A stretch of DNA of 64,000 bases from NCBI GenBank assembly GCA_023653785.1, contig JAMKCH010072370.1, positions 1 through 64,000 of the forward strand. Reading direction: 5' to 3'. Below the pieces are notes generated by a model. The model was given only the letters and a program-made list of their open reading frames with translations. It had not been told where the DNA came from and made no database searches. The DNA comes from Ophioderma brevispina. Taxonomy: Eukaryota > Echinodermata > Ophiuroidea > Amphilepidida > Ophiodermatidae. Every line of letters begins with the position of its first letter. The stretch's first letter is position 1. A program made the position numbers and the translations under genes. Shown one piece after another: positions 35,229 to 45,476 of the stretch.

Positions 35229-35456
35229 AGGTCATAACGTCCGCAGATGGAACTGCCGATGTCGATTCTGATTTTCACTCAATTGATGAGAATGTAATCT
35301 TTGGTGAAGGGCAGATTGAGGCCTATGTTCAAGTTGACGTTATCAACGATGACTTGGTAGAAGAAGACGAATATCTAACCCTTAAGTTAACCGGAGCAGA
35401 GAATGGTGTCATTGGAAACCCCGACGAAACCCGCATAACCATATCAAATGACGATG
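35229..35456 (+). CDS. Calx-beta repeat protein, exon: second half of domain 4
   Basis: The exon is 228 nt long, phase 1 to phase 1, acceptor TTTGCTATCCACAG, donor GATG|GTAAGT. It encodes VITSADGTADVDSDFHSIDE, then NVIFGEGQIEAYVQVDVIND, then DLVEEDEYLTLKLTGAENGV, closing TRITISNDD. The D-x-D-F step, the G-E-x-Q strand, the V-I-N-D-D turn and the E-E-D-E-Y-L strand identify the second half of a Calx-beta domain. The closing S-N-D-D deviates slightly from the usual V-D-D-D. Its probable partner, 12643-12756, lies about 22.5 kb upstream. Confidence 0.87.
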
Positions 35457-35593
35457 GTAAGTTACGGAGATCAGCGTTGATGACATTTAATGTCCGAAAA
35501 TAACGTATATTAAAAGATCTGTCCCACGGGCGATCACATATATACACAATGTTTTTGCTTAAGAAGTGTACACATATTTTTGTAACTCCACAG

Positions 35594-35700
35594 GCTTCAT
35601 TTCATAATTTGGAGGCAAAACAGAATGTTTGTAAAACGAAGGAGAGGCCATTTCAATGTAAGTAAACCAGACAGATACTTGGATGGCATTAGAGTTGCAG
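35594..35700 (+). pseudogene. Frameshifted Calx-beta exon (first half of domain 5)
   Basis: Located only 137 bp after the preceding exon. The acceptor GTAACTCCACAG and donor GCAG|GTAAGC give 107 nt, while intact first halves are 105 or 114. It opens in phase 1 as FIS and then meets a stop. In the frame after that stop GGKTEC and NEGEAISM fit the domain, and the last part fits in a different frame as VSKPDRYLDGIRVAG, which gives the expected phase-1 end. So both ends have the correct phase but the middle is broken by stops and a net one-base shift. The partner exon is 45213-45476, past the LTR retrotransposon. The call rests on position, length and partial motif match. Confidence 0.5.
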
Positions 35701-36364
35701 GTAAGCATTCCATGTACTTTAAGCAACGTTCAGTGCCAATAAAAATTGCTGACTCGGTGGGAGGGACGAAATTGCAGGGCGTCTTGAGGTTGTCCTTTTT
35801 TTCGATTGAAAACATGGAAGCATTGAATCGAATATTGCTAATCGGCAGACAATTGTAGGAACTCATGTTTCTTTTTTCTGGAAAAAAAATGAATATCGAT
35901 TTGAAATAATGCTTGAATTTTGGCAAAAACGTGGATACTCGTTGAGAACCCGGTTTTTGTTTTTTCCTCGCCAAATGTCAATAAAATTGATAACTGTTTT
36001 TTGCGACTGAAAAACCTTGGAATTTTGAATGTGAAAATCCTTGGACTGTCGGCTTAGCATATCGGTCAAAACAACCTGGTTTTTTCAGAATTAATCGCAA
36101 AACTCTGCGTATCAAGTTACATAAGTTGGATTGCCACGGACATATTTAAACTTGGTTGAGATCCCAGTTTACCCGAGAATCCCGATTTTGATTCGTCGGG
36201 AATCCCGGTGAAAATCAAATGTTTTGCGATTGATGTTGTTTGTCCTTTGATAACTTTTAGCGATCTTGCCGGATCCCGATCATTCGTTTGCTCCGATTTT
36301 GCCATTTACCTGATCGGGGGTTCTACTTTGCAAACCTTTAGGGGATGGTGACAATGTGACATCT

Positions 36365-36465
36365 TTTTCTATTATAGATATAGATATTATATATATAGAT
36401 ATATATCATATATCTATATATAATATATATTAGATATATAAGATAGATATATAAGATATTGTTAG
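36365..36465. repeat. TATATAGA microsatellite
   Basis: An imperfect TA/TAGA repeat able to fold on itself. It is similar in type to 14370-14440. Confidence 0.85.
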
Positions 36466-36859
36466 ATGGCCTCCATTTTGTCTGATAAAATGTCTTTTCT
36501 CTCAATTTTATTTGATAACAATTTCTTTCTCACGGCGAAAAGTACTTGGTTTCTGATCAAAAGGGAGCAGGGAGGCGATTTTCCCTAGAGTTGTTTTTTT
36601 GCAAGAGCAAACTTGGTTATGCTTTAGAATCAAACCATGCAGAATCTAGGGGATGCCCCCCTTAAGCTATCTACCAGAAATGGATGTAATTGTTATGTGA
36701 TTCATTGGTCCGCTAGTGTCAGGTGAGTTTATTCATGATTATGATGTCATGATTACTTGTTTAGAAAGGGAACCTATCTGTATGAAGTTAAAAATATCCT
36801 TGTGACTGAAGGGACGAGGCCAGTAGTTGAAATCAGAGCATGACCAGAGCTCTGGAGCT

Positions 36860-37075
36860 ATACAGTATAGTCAGTGGGTACGCTTTTTTTTTTCAGGGTG
36901 GTCACAGGGGCGCCACAATATTGTTCAGGGGGGGCAAGCAGACTTAAAATTTGACCGATAGTATATCTATGTAAATCACTACTTTTTTTTTTCAGGGGCA
37001 GAGGGGGGGGCCAAGATTCCCCACCGGGGGCAGCTGCCCCCCCTGCCCCCCCTCTGGCTTCGCACACTGAGTAGA
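36860..37075. mobile_element. Possible short DNA element with poly-G/poly-C ends
   Basis: Two T-run plus CAGGG starts (36885 and 36982) and the G/C-rich block GGGGGCAGCTGCCCCCCCTG, bounded by CAGTG on the left (36869) and CACTGAG on the right. It resembles the 58210-58541 element in composition. The ends are not well defined. Confidence 0.35.
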
Positions 37076-37199
37076 GTTATAGCAGTTGTAAAACCCACAT
37101 AGTGCCAGGATATACTTTGGATGCCGCCGAGCTTGATCGCTAAATTGTCTGTCCTGCTGGTCTTTTAAGCCCAAGAGCTTCAGTTTTTGGATCAAAAGG

Positions 37200-37650
37200 G
37201 ATTCCAGTTTTTGGTCCTAGTGAGGACTAGCGACAGATGGATGTTGGGAGAAATACCTGGATTTTTATTATTGTGGAACATAGTGTCGTCGAGGAAAGCC
37301 CCGTCGTCTTGAACTGCGGGACAAAAGTTACCTTCAGGCCTGAGAAGATTCCCATGGAATATATTACCGGAGGAGTTTATAATGCATGAACTTCTTGTGA
37401 CATGTTAGTGGACATTCTTGGGACAATAAGTATCCAACTATGTGTGTAATTTGATATCATATGTTATATTTTGCTTTTGACCCCGACTTTTCTTGACCAA
37501 CTCATTAACAAATCATTAAAATCTGTTTCTATTAATATAAAAATTAAGATCACTTGTCACAAGGCTCATTTATTTGTGTTTTTGTCAGGTACTTTCTGAT
37601 CTTGGACGTCTACGAGACCCATACAGAATTTGGGGCTCGTCCTTGGGAAT
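37200..37650 (+). mobile_element. 5' LTR remnant and tRNA-Pro-type primer binding site
   Basis: TGGGGCTCGTCCTTGGGA (37631-37648) matches, with one missing G and a small indel, the complement of the 3' end of tRNA-Pro. It is preceded by CATACA, as expected at the end of an LTR. Sequence upstream (about 37200-37625) is therefore probably the 5' LTR; its left border cannot be fixed. I found no second copy of it downstream of the RNase H remnant, so the 3' LTR appears to be lost or unrecognisable. Confidence 0.5.
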
Positions 37651-37954
37651 GGAATTGAACGATAAATTTGAGCCTTTTTTTGTTCAAGTTACACATTAAA
37701 AGTGTGATAGATTGTAAACATTGTGCACATTTTGGCATACAAAATTTTGTGTGTAGTCATGGCTACTACCGGGAGATGTTCAGTTAGTATAAATTTGTGG
37801 TAGAAGTGCAGGCAGCAATGGATTTTAATCCAGAAGAGTTTGTTGGGCAAATAACTTGGTAGAAGTTTGATGAGCTGATAAAGCCTAGAGTTAATGAAAC
37901 TAGCCCATAAAATTAAAAGATACAACAAAGTTAATACAAAAATAAATAATTTGA

Positions 37955-39800
37955 TTAAAAAGTTGTCCAGGAAAGTTTGGGATGTTCATATTTGGATAGG
38001 AGAGAAGCGTTCTGGAACCGGGCACTGGTGATGCTGTCAAATTGAAAGAGCTTGAATTGCAATGGAAAAAGAAACTGGCAAGGCAGCAAGAAAGAAAAGG
38101 AAAATGGAATTAGAAAAAGAAAAGTTGCAATGCAGATGCAAAAAGACATGCAACAAAAAAATGGAAATGCAAAACGGAAATGAAGTGCAAAAGAGATGAC
38201 ATTGCCAACCAAAAGAAGTAGAAAAGGAAAAATGCAAAATGAAGATGAAAACAAAAGAAGCTTGAAGCTCACTAGAGGTAGAAATTGAACAACGGCCTAG
38301 CTCATCAGACCTCTTCCAATAAATCTGTTTTTATGCGGCGAAAAATATTCGCCCTGGTTCCAAAATTTCAGAACAAGAAGTAGAACAATACTCCTTACCC
38401 CGTTGAGAAAATTCCAATAGCTTTAATGGCCAAGGAGTCTTGACCTTTTGCTTCAGTCAGTGTTCATTGGTACAGCCCGAGAAATATATTTCGGTTCGGC
38501 CATGTCATTAGACAGGAGTAGTGATTATGACGAGTTAAAGCAGAGCGGCCAAAGCATATTATTGGTGCCCAGAGGCATATAGACAAATTTCTGTACAGTG
38601 TCAGAAAAAGGATGCCAGACCCATGTTGAATTGCCCGTGTAAAGGAAGAATGCTTGATCGCTGGCTTCTCTCCTCAAAGATCGGGCAAAGTTTGGGTCAA
38701 CTTAGGGAGTTGATGTTAGCTGAGTTCAAACAGTGTCGCCTACATCCAGATATCAAACACATCTGGAGGAAAACAAACTGACAATTTGCGGGAAGCAGCC
38801 GTAAAGGCCGCGACTATGCTTTGACTCACCATAAGTGAATCAGAGGCCCAGCCAGAAGTTACTAGGTACAACAAGTACAAACCATAAGTGGGTTCTACAA
38901 AGCGCCTCATGGGGATCACAGTAGGGAATCTCAGGTCCCATGAAAAGGGCGTAAAGAAATAATGGGGGCTAAAAAGCATGGATGGGACCAATCACAGTTC
39001 ACACTGCCATCACTGTAAAAAGCACATACAAATCACGGTGTGGGAATACATGGCTAGCCCCCAAAAGGGAGAGAGCCCAAAAGTAGTTCAAAACCCATTG
39101 GTTGTATACGTTACTTTGATGTCAAAAGTTCATTCTTCTGTCAAAAACAGAAAATTCCACAAAAGGGAATTGACACAGAAAAAGTAAGGGATGACTTTAA
39201 GCCTTTTGTTTTGGATGGATTTTTACTTCCGGTGAGAGTTTAGATCCGAAACCCATTAGAATCATGCGGGACATGTGTTGCGCACATCTATGAATATTGG
39301 GAGATGCACTTCCATTTGATATTGAAGGTCCACAGGACTAGTGCATTGATTTAGGGAATAGGTATGGATTGTATGAGTGTCCCTCTTCACAAATGAGTTT
39401 GAAATCAACGTTGTTTCTGGAACTTCACAATGGTGTTAGACAGACTCCAGTAAAAGGGTATCCATGTTGTTAGGGAGATTTGGCAGGGGGAAAAATACTC
39501 CCATGATCCCATATTTTCCCAGGTGGCCCTGTACAGTGGATAAGTTGGATGAGGAAACTGAAATTTTCCCAGCATGTGCATCACTAGGTCAATGACTAGA
39601 AACGCCTCACAGGAAAACGTAAGCAGTTGATGAGTCAAAATACTCAACACATAGGAAGAGCGACGAGGATTTACTTGGTCCCAAATTAGAGGATACTTTT
39701 CTCTCAAAGTTCGAGTGAATTTAGAGGTCATCTTCCCTCTTTAGGGGAGACTAAATTCCCTGTTAGTGAATATCCAGCCCCTTAGAACAAACAAAGTGAC
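37955..39800 (+). pseudogene. Gmr1-type LTR retrotransposon, Gag and protease remnants
   Basis: A Lys/Glu/Gln/Met-rich coiled-coil stretch (about 38040-38260) is followed by an alpha-helical capsid-like region in scattered frames (AYYWCPEAYRQ near 38555, KIGQS.GQLRELMLAEFKQC near 38680-38740, KAPHGDHS near 38895). A knuckle-like HCHHCKKH lies near 39000. A protease-like stretch (DDFKPFVLDGFLLPVRV, about 39188-39240) follows. Stops and frameshifts occur every few dozen codons. It lies directly upstream of, and in the same orientation as, the integrase. Gag would form the particle and the protease would mature it. The antisense open frames here are shadows. Confidence 0.6.
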
Positions 39801-39881
39801 AAGCTGCTAAACAATGAAATTCCAGCCATTGAGCATGATAGAGTTAGGGACTGTAAAGGAGACCCTTTAAGCCATGACAAG

Positions 39882-41310
39882 GTGGTAAATGAGCAGTACA
39901 ATGACCCAGTACTTAGGAAATTAGGTGAGAGGGCATTGACGCAACAGGAAGCCGAGCAAATTCCTGTATGTTTCTACAAGCAAAATGGTGTCCTCATGAG
40001 AAAATGGCGGCCACCTGATGCACTTGTAGATGAGGAATGGAAGGTTGGGCATCAAATTGTAGTGCCAAAGGTATACCATATGGAAGTGATAGGCATAGCC
40101 CATGATAGTCCCATGGCAGGACACTTAGGTGTGAGAAAAACACATGACAGAATTAGGAGTCATTTTGGTGGCCTATGCTCAGAAAAGATGTGTCTGAGTA
40201 TTGTAAGACTTGTCACACATGTCAAATGGTGGGCAAGCCCAATCAGAAAATTCCTACTGCTCCCTTGCAACCAATACCAGCATTTGATGAGCCATTTAGT
40301 AGGGTCTTAATAGATGGCGTAGGACCACTTCCAAAGACCAAGTCAGGAAATCAGTATTTACTGACCATCATGTGTGCTTCCACAAGATTCCCTGAAGCTA
40401 TACCCTTGAGAAATATTAGGGCACAGAATATAGTGAAAGCTCTAACAAAGTTTTTCACCCTAGTAGGCCTTCCTAAATCAATTCAGTCTGATCAAGGATC
40501 AAATTTCATGTCAGGTTTGTTCCAACAAGTGATGGACCAATTGGGAATTTCCCAGTACAGTTCTTCAGCATACCACCCCAGAATCCCAGGGGGCCCTAGA
40601 AAGGTACCACCAGACATTGAAAACAATGATCAAAACCTATTGTTTTGAGTTTGAGAGGGATTGGGATGAGGGAGTTCATCTCCTGTTATTTGCTACCAGG
40701 GAGGCTGTACAAGAGTCATTAGGATTTAGTCCATTTGAGTTAGTGTTTGGTCACAAAGTGAGGGGACCATTGAAGCTTCTGAAAGAAAAGTGGTTGTGTG
40801 AAAATCCTGATGTGAATTTGTTAGACTATGTGTCTCAATTCAGACACAGGCCCCAAAGAGCCACAGAAATCGCCAAACAAACTCTCAAACAGAGCCAGGG
40901 CCAAAATGAAAACATGGTATGACAAAGATGCCAGAAACAGAGTATTCAAACCAGGTGACAAAGTTTTGGCACTTTTTCCAATACAAGGGCATCTTTTGCA
41001 ATCCAAGTATTCTGGACCATATGAGATTGAGAACAAAGTGGGAGACCTTGACTATGTGATCAAAACACCAGGTAGACGTAAAAGTCGACAGTTATGTCAC
41101 AAAAATATGCTCAAAGAGTATAATGAAAGAGGTGATACTATTAAGCCTGCATGTGTAGTATCCAGTGTTAATGATGACATCACAGAGTCAGTACCTGAAC
41201 AAGACAGCACTGTAAACACAGAAAATGATTATGGTGTCAAATTGCAAAATTCTGACATACTTGGCCAATTTAGACAAGAAACTAGGTCATATCCCACAAG
41301 GTCAACAAGG
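39882..41310 (+). pseudogene. Gmr1-type retrotransposon integrase (upstream of RT)
   Basis: 39882-40310 carries the zinc-binding start with H and GHLGVRKTHDRIRSHF. 40175-40648 continues with CKTCHTCQMVG and the catalytic core: Asp in VLIDGVGPLPK, Asp in IQSDQGSNFMSG. The expected Glu lies just after, in another frame near 40590. 40617-40922 adds the downstream core (SLGFSPFELVFGH). 40828-41313 ends with a GPY/F-like module (KPGDKVLALFPIQG, SKYSGPYEI). Three frame changes break the chain. The decisive point is that this integrase precedes the reverse transcriptase, the reverse of ordinary Ty3/gypsy elements and as in the deuterostome Gmr1 group. An intact enzyme inserts the cDNA. Confidence 0.88.
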
Positions 41311-42230
41311 TGAATTGAAAGAGTTAATTCATGAGTGGGAAAACATATTTCCTGATGTACCCAGTGAGACACATGTCATAACCCATGACATTGATGTAGG
41401 GGAATCCGAGCCCATAAAGCAACATCCTTATAGGGTGAATCCAATCAAGTTGCAACATATCAGGAATGAGGTGAAATACATGTTAGACAATGGAATAGTA
41501 GAGCAAAGCAATAGTGAATGGAGCTCCCCATGTATTCTGGTTCCCAAACCTGATGGTTCATTCCGTTTTGTCACAGATTTCCGAAAAGTCAACCTCTGTT
41601 CCAAAACCGACTCATATCCGATCCCACGGATTGATGATTTCAAGATAGAGTTGGAAATGCCAAATTTGTTAGCAAATCTGATTTGTTGAAGGAGTATTGG
41701 CAAGTTCCCCTCACTGACCGTGCCAAAGAAATGTAGGCCTTTTGTACGCCCGATGGCCTATACCAATACAAAAGAATGGCATTTGGTCTCAAAAATTCTG
41801 CCGCAACATTTCAAAGATTAGTGAACAGAGTAGTTGCAGACATAGAAAATTGTGAAGCCTATGTGGATGATCTCCTTGTGTACAGTGAAACATGGGAAGA
41901 ACACATGAGACAGCTCCATGAATTGTTTGAGAAATTATCTCAGGCCGGTTTGAAATCTGGTGAAAAGTGAATTTTGCCATGCAAATGTCACATACTTAGG
42001 GCATGTTGTAGGACAAGGGCAAATTAGGCCAATCACTGCAAAAGTTGAAGCAATTGAGAAATTCCCCACACCACAGAGCAAAAGAGATCTCATGAGATTC
42101 TTGGGTATGGTTGGGTTTACGAAAATAATGTCCCAAACTCTCAGAAATTGCTTGTCCGCTGACCAACCTTCTGAAGAAAAACGCAAAATGTGTGTGGTCA
42201 GCGTGCCAAAACGCGTTTGATGAAAATCAT
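41225..42230 (+). pseudogene. Gmr1-type retrotransposon reverse transcriptase
   Basis: 41225-41689 gives the RT start: IKQHPYRVNPIKLQHIRNEV, the W-S-S-P-C-I-L-V-P-K-P-D-G motif and RFVTDFRKVN. After a frameshift, KSDLLKEYWQVPL carries the first catalytic Asp (about 41675) and an in-frame TAG follows (about 41733). 41776-41970 gives FGLKNSAATFQRLVNRV and AYVDDLLVYSE, the catalytic Y-V-D-D, at about 41860. 41960-42220 carries HVVGQGQIRPITAKVEAIEK of the thumb/connection. The start of this frame overlaps the end of the integrase frame. Clearly Ty3/gypsy RT; inactive. Confidence 0.9.
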
Positions 42231-42284
42231 CTATTTTGATGAATCGCCAGTTTTTGATTGCGCCAGAAAAAAAAAAAAAAAAAA

Positions 42285-42670
42285 CTTTCAGAAACAATTC
42301 AATTTGGCATTGATGCAAGTTATGTAGGCTGTGGTGGATTTCTCATGCAAGCAGATGAAAATGATGTAGATCCACCTGTTTGTTTACTCTAAAGAAGTTT
42401 GACAAACATCAAAAAACTAACTCACATTGAGAAATAATGTCCTTTGCATGCTATTGTCATTGCAAAATTTTTGAAGTGCACTTGAGTACAACGTGCACCC
42501 AGTTCTAGTTTACATGGATCACAATCCGTTGACCTTTCATCCACAAGATGAAAAACAGTAATCAAAGACTTGTCAGGTGGAGTTTAACTCTACAAGAATA
42601 ATCTGGACCATAAGACATATCAAAGGAAAGAAATTTCTTGGCAAGCCTTGTCCGAGCTGCTAAATTTTTG
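42285..42670 (+). pseudogene. Gmr1-type retrotransposon RNase H remnant
   Basis: After an A run (about 42268-42286), the frame gives IQFGIDASYVGCGGFLMQAD, with the first RNase H Asp in D-A-S, then DHNPL about 42525 in a shifted frame and WRTIRHIKGK-like fragments near 42605. Several stops. It completes the order integrase, reverse transcriptase, RNase H. The element decays into unrelated AT-rich sequence by about 42700. Confidence 0.7.
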
Positions 42671-42779
42671 GTCAACATTTGATATTACAACTTTATGTAA
42701 TACAGACTGAAGGGCAGCAATGCAAGAACATTATAAATAAAAGTGTAAATTAAAACACACACACATTTTGGTGCTTGTT

Positions 42780-44310
42780 TGACTTTTATACCTCCTCCCT
42801 TCCTGAGATAGCGTAATTTTTCCCTGTCGGAAATTTGGGAATTTCCGGAAATTTTTACTTAAAAAAGTCACAAAATCCTCAGAAAATTTTTTTGTTTCCT
42901 TTTTTGAGTTTTATGGTAGCCTTTACTTCTCAACTTTTAAAACCAAATAAACTGTTCCTAAGTCACTATGGTGTGAAAGACTAATTTTAATTAACAAAAG
43001 TTCCTTTTTCGGAAAAAAATTAAATTCAGAAAATGGCATTTTTGACCAATTTAATAAAATTTTCACAATTTAATAATAATTAGATATTCGCATTAATTCT
43101 TTTTGATTTTAAAACCATTATTCTAGTTGAATAATGTAGTGGCAAAAGATTGAATCATTTTAACCACAATTTGTTTTTATAAAGGGGTCAAATAGTGTTT
43201 TGCAAAGGGCTTACATCCACTTTTTTCAATTAAAGTTAATTAATACTTAAGAAAAATAAAGATGACATTTTAATTATCTTACCTTTATCTTACACTGTTC
43301 TAAAAAATAACTTATATTCAATCATTATAACACCTTACTGACACCATAATCAGTTTTCCTCTTTTTTGAATTGCAAAAATGTTGTAAGCCCTCTTGCATA
43401 GGCCTCATATACAAAGAAGTATGTAATTTATGTGAACCTCCCATCGATGCTCAAATCAATAGGCAATGATTTACAAATTAACATAGTGTCTGTTTTTTTT
43501 ATTATTAAAATATGCTTTTCGAAATAAGTCATGAAGGAACTTGTGGGTAATCTTTGTACCTACACGTTATTTAAATGAGAAAGAATGGGTCAATTTAAAC
43601 CTCCAAATCTATTAAAATCGGGGCACTTCACCCTCTTTTGTAAAGGTTGCTACCTTTAATAATACGTTTGTAGAACGTTCCATTGACTCCACTTGTAGGT
43701 GGTAAAATTGTGGTAAAAGTTTTCATCGGAGGAGATGATTCACGACCAATAGTGTCCGCGCGACTGGTATGAAATGAATCATGCCGAGTTTGTTCATCAG
43801 ATCAAATCCGAACAGTTGTTCCACACAATCGATTAAAACGGACTGGACTTCCATAATTAAAGTATCAGTATTTCAGCGATCATTTTATATTCCCATGCAT
43901 TAATGCACGGCAAACACATAACCTTTGAACAAGTCCACGAGTCAATAAATGTTCGTAACACGCCCCTAATTGCGAATGGGTTTGCCATCAGTTCAGATCA
44001 AAAGGTCATTTTTACCTGGACCTTTTTGTTTGTCAATAAAAATCAGTGAAAATTTTAATAAACCAAAAAAATCTGTTTTCAAGTTGGAACCAAACGATCT
44101 AGTTGGGTCCAACGATGAATAATACTTTCTTTAATGCCCCTTGTTCGAAAACGTATATTTTTGGAAATTATTAATAAAACCGGACAGATAAGTTAATTGA
44201 AGAGAAGTAGAAGCATTAAGGGGGAAGCCGCATTTGATCGATCCGTCGTAGTTATGGTTATTGAATCCAATAAGTATCAAAAAGTTCCAGGAAAAAAGGG
44301 GACGATGTCA
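42780..44310. other. Intron, no gene recognised
   Basis: AT-rich sequence with many A and T runs. No open frame with coding character and no repeat with clear ends. Part of it could be the untranslated end or lost LTR of the retrotransposon to the left, but no match to 37200-37625 was seen. Confidence 0.5.
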
Positions 44311-45047
44311 TTAAACCCTCGTCTACCGAAGGGGGGGGGGGTGTTTACCACCCCCCCCCCCCCCCCCACCTACAGTTTTTTTCCCCGTCTTGCTAAAACC
44401 CCCTTTTTTGGTGCCAATTATTTAATGTAAATTGTCAATTGACATGTGTTCCGCTCCTTAATCCAAAAACAAACTCCACCGGGGTATAGTTAAGGATACA
44501 GGGTGATCCCAAGTGATGAATGGGAGAGAGTACCAACATGCCAACCACAACACAGGAACATCACAGACCCTTGATTTGTACCAATATACAGGCTCTAGCA
44601 TTACGGTCACAATGACGTCATAATTGCCATGTTCAGCAAACTGCCATTTCCATAGACACACACTGAAAAATTCAATTATTTTCGCCCTATTTAGAGAAGA
44701 ATCAGATTTTCATGCTTTTTGTTTGACTCTACTTGTGGGAAATGACTAGTTTTTATATAATGACCATCATTTAGAGGCTATAATAATGTGTTGAGTCGCT
44801 AAAATGGCGAAATTAAATTTTCCACCTTATATTCATTATTTTCGTACTTTCCTCAATCTATGACGTCATAGTGACACGTCATCATTGGGAATTTTAGTAC
44901 GTATTTTGGTAAGCACTGGAAGAAGAAAACTCCTAAACCCTCCTTTGGACAAATTTACAGGATCGGGTGTTCGTAACGAAACTTCTCGTGACCCACCCCC
45001 CCCCGGGAGTTTTTTTACAAAAAATGGCTCCAGTAGACGAGGGTTAA
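44311..45047. mobile_element. MITE with TTAA ends and CCCTCGTCTAC inverted repeats
   Basis: TTAAACCCTCGTCTAC at 44311 is matched in reverse by GTAGACGAGGGTTAA ending at 45047. G- and C-homopolymers follow each end (44331-44369; 44995-45004). TTAA on both sides with ends starting CCC fits piggyBac-type mobilisation, with one extra A at the left. 737 bp. The small open frames inside are antisense partners of each other and not coding. It lies just upstream of the Calx-beta exon at 45213. Confidence 0.55.
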
Positions 45048-45212
45048 ATAAGCGAAGTTTAACACATTTGGTGATATAAAATGACAGTGTATTTATAATA
45101 CACAACCAAAATCGCGGGTTTGATTAATTATGTATTTCTGTGTACTGTAGCATAATTGTGAATACATGTCCTTCACTTATCCATTATTTTGACTCACAGT
45201 TTTAAGATACAG

Positions 45213-45476
45213 AAAGAACTCCGCTAGGCTTGAAACTGATTCCCTCGGTTATCAGAGAGGCATTACACTTCACCAACGGACAAGAGAGTGAAAGCACCAC
45301 GATTGATATCATAAATGATGATGTACCCGAGGAGAATGAGAACTTTCATTTGTTCTTGACAGTTCTTGAAGGAGGAACAGTTGGTCCTCTAAATAACACT
45401 ACTGTGACTATCGTTGATGATGAAGGAGGCGATGATCCATCAAACAACGGCGAATCTCCTGAAATTTCAAAAGATG
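45213..45476 (+). CDS. Calx-beta repeat protein, exon: second half of domain 5 with linker
   Basis: The exon is 264 nt long, phase 1 to phase 1, acceptor TTTTAAGATACAG, donor GATG|GTAAAT. It encodes RTPLGLKLIPSVIREALHFT, then NGQESESTTIDIINDDVPEE, then NENFHLFLTVLEGGTVGPLN, then TVTIVDDE. The F-x-N-G-Q-E strand, the I-I-N-D-D turn, the E-N-E-N-F strand and the V-D-D-E end are a textbook second half. It is longer than the other second halves because an acidic, Ser/Asn-rich linker (GGDDPSNNGESPEISKD) follows the domain. This suggests it is the last domain before the membrane-proximal stalk, which fits with the transmembrane exon at 54858. Confidence 0.87.

Noticed and set aside
35625..35858. 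A 77-aa plus-strand open frame
   Set aside because: Only its first part (to 35700) overlaps the broken Calx-beta half-exon; the rest runs through a good splice donor into the intron.
37955..38272. Phe/Leu-rich minus-strand open frames suggesting a membrane protein
   Set aside because: They are antisense to the Lys/Glu/Met-rich coiled-coil region of the retrotransposon Gag.
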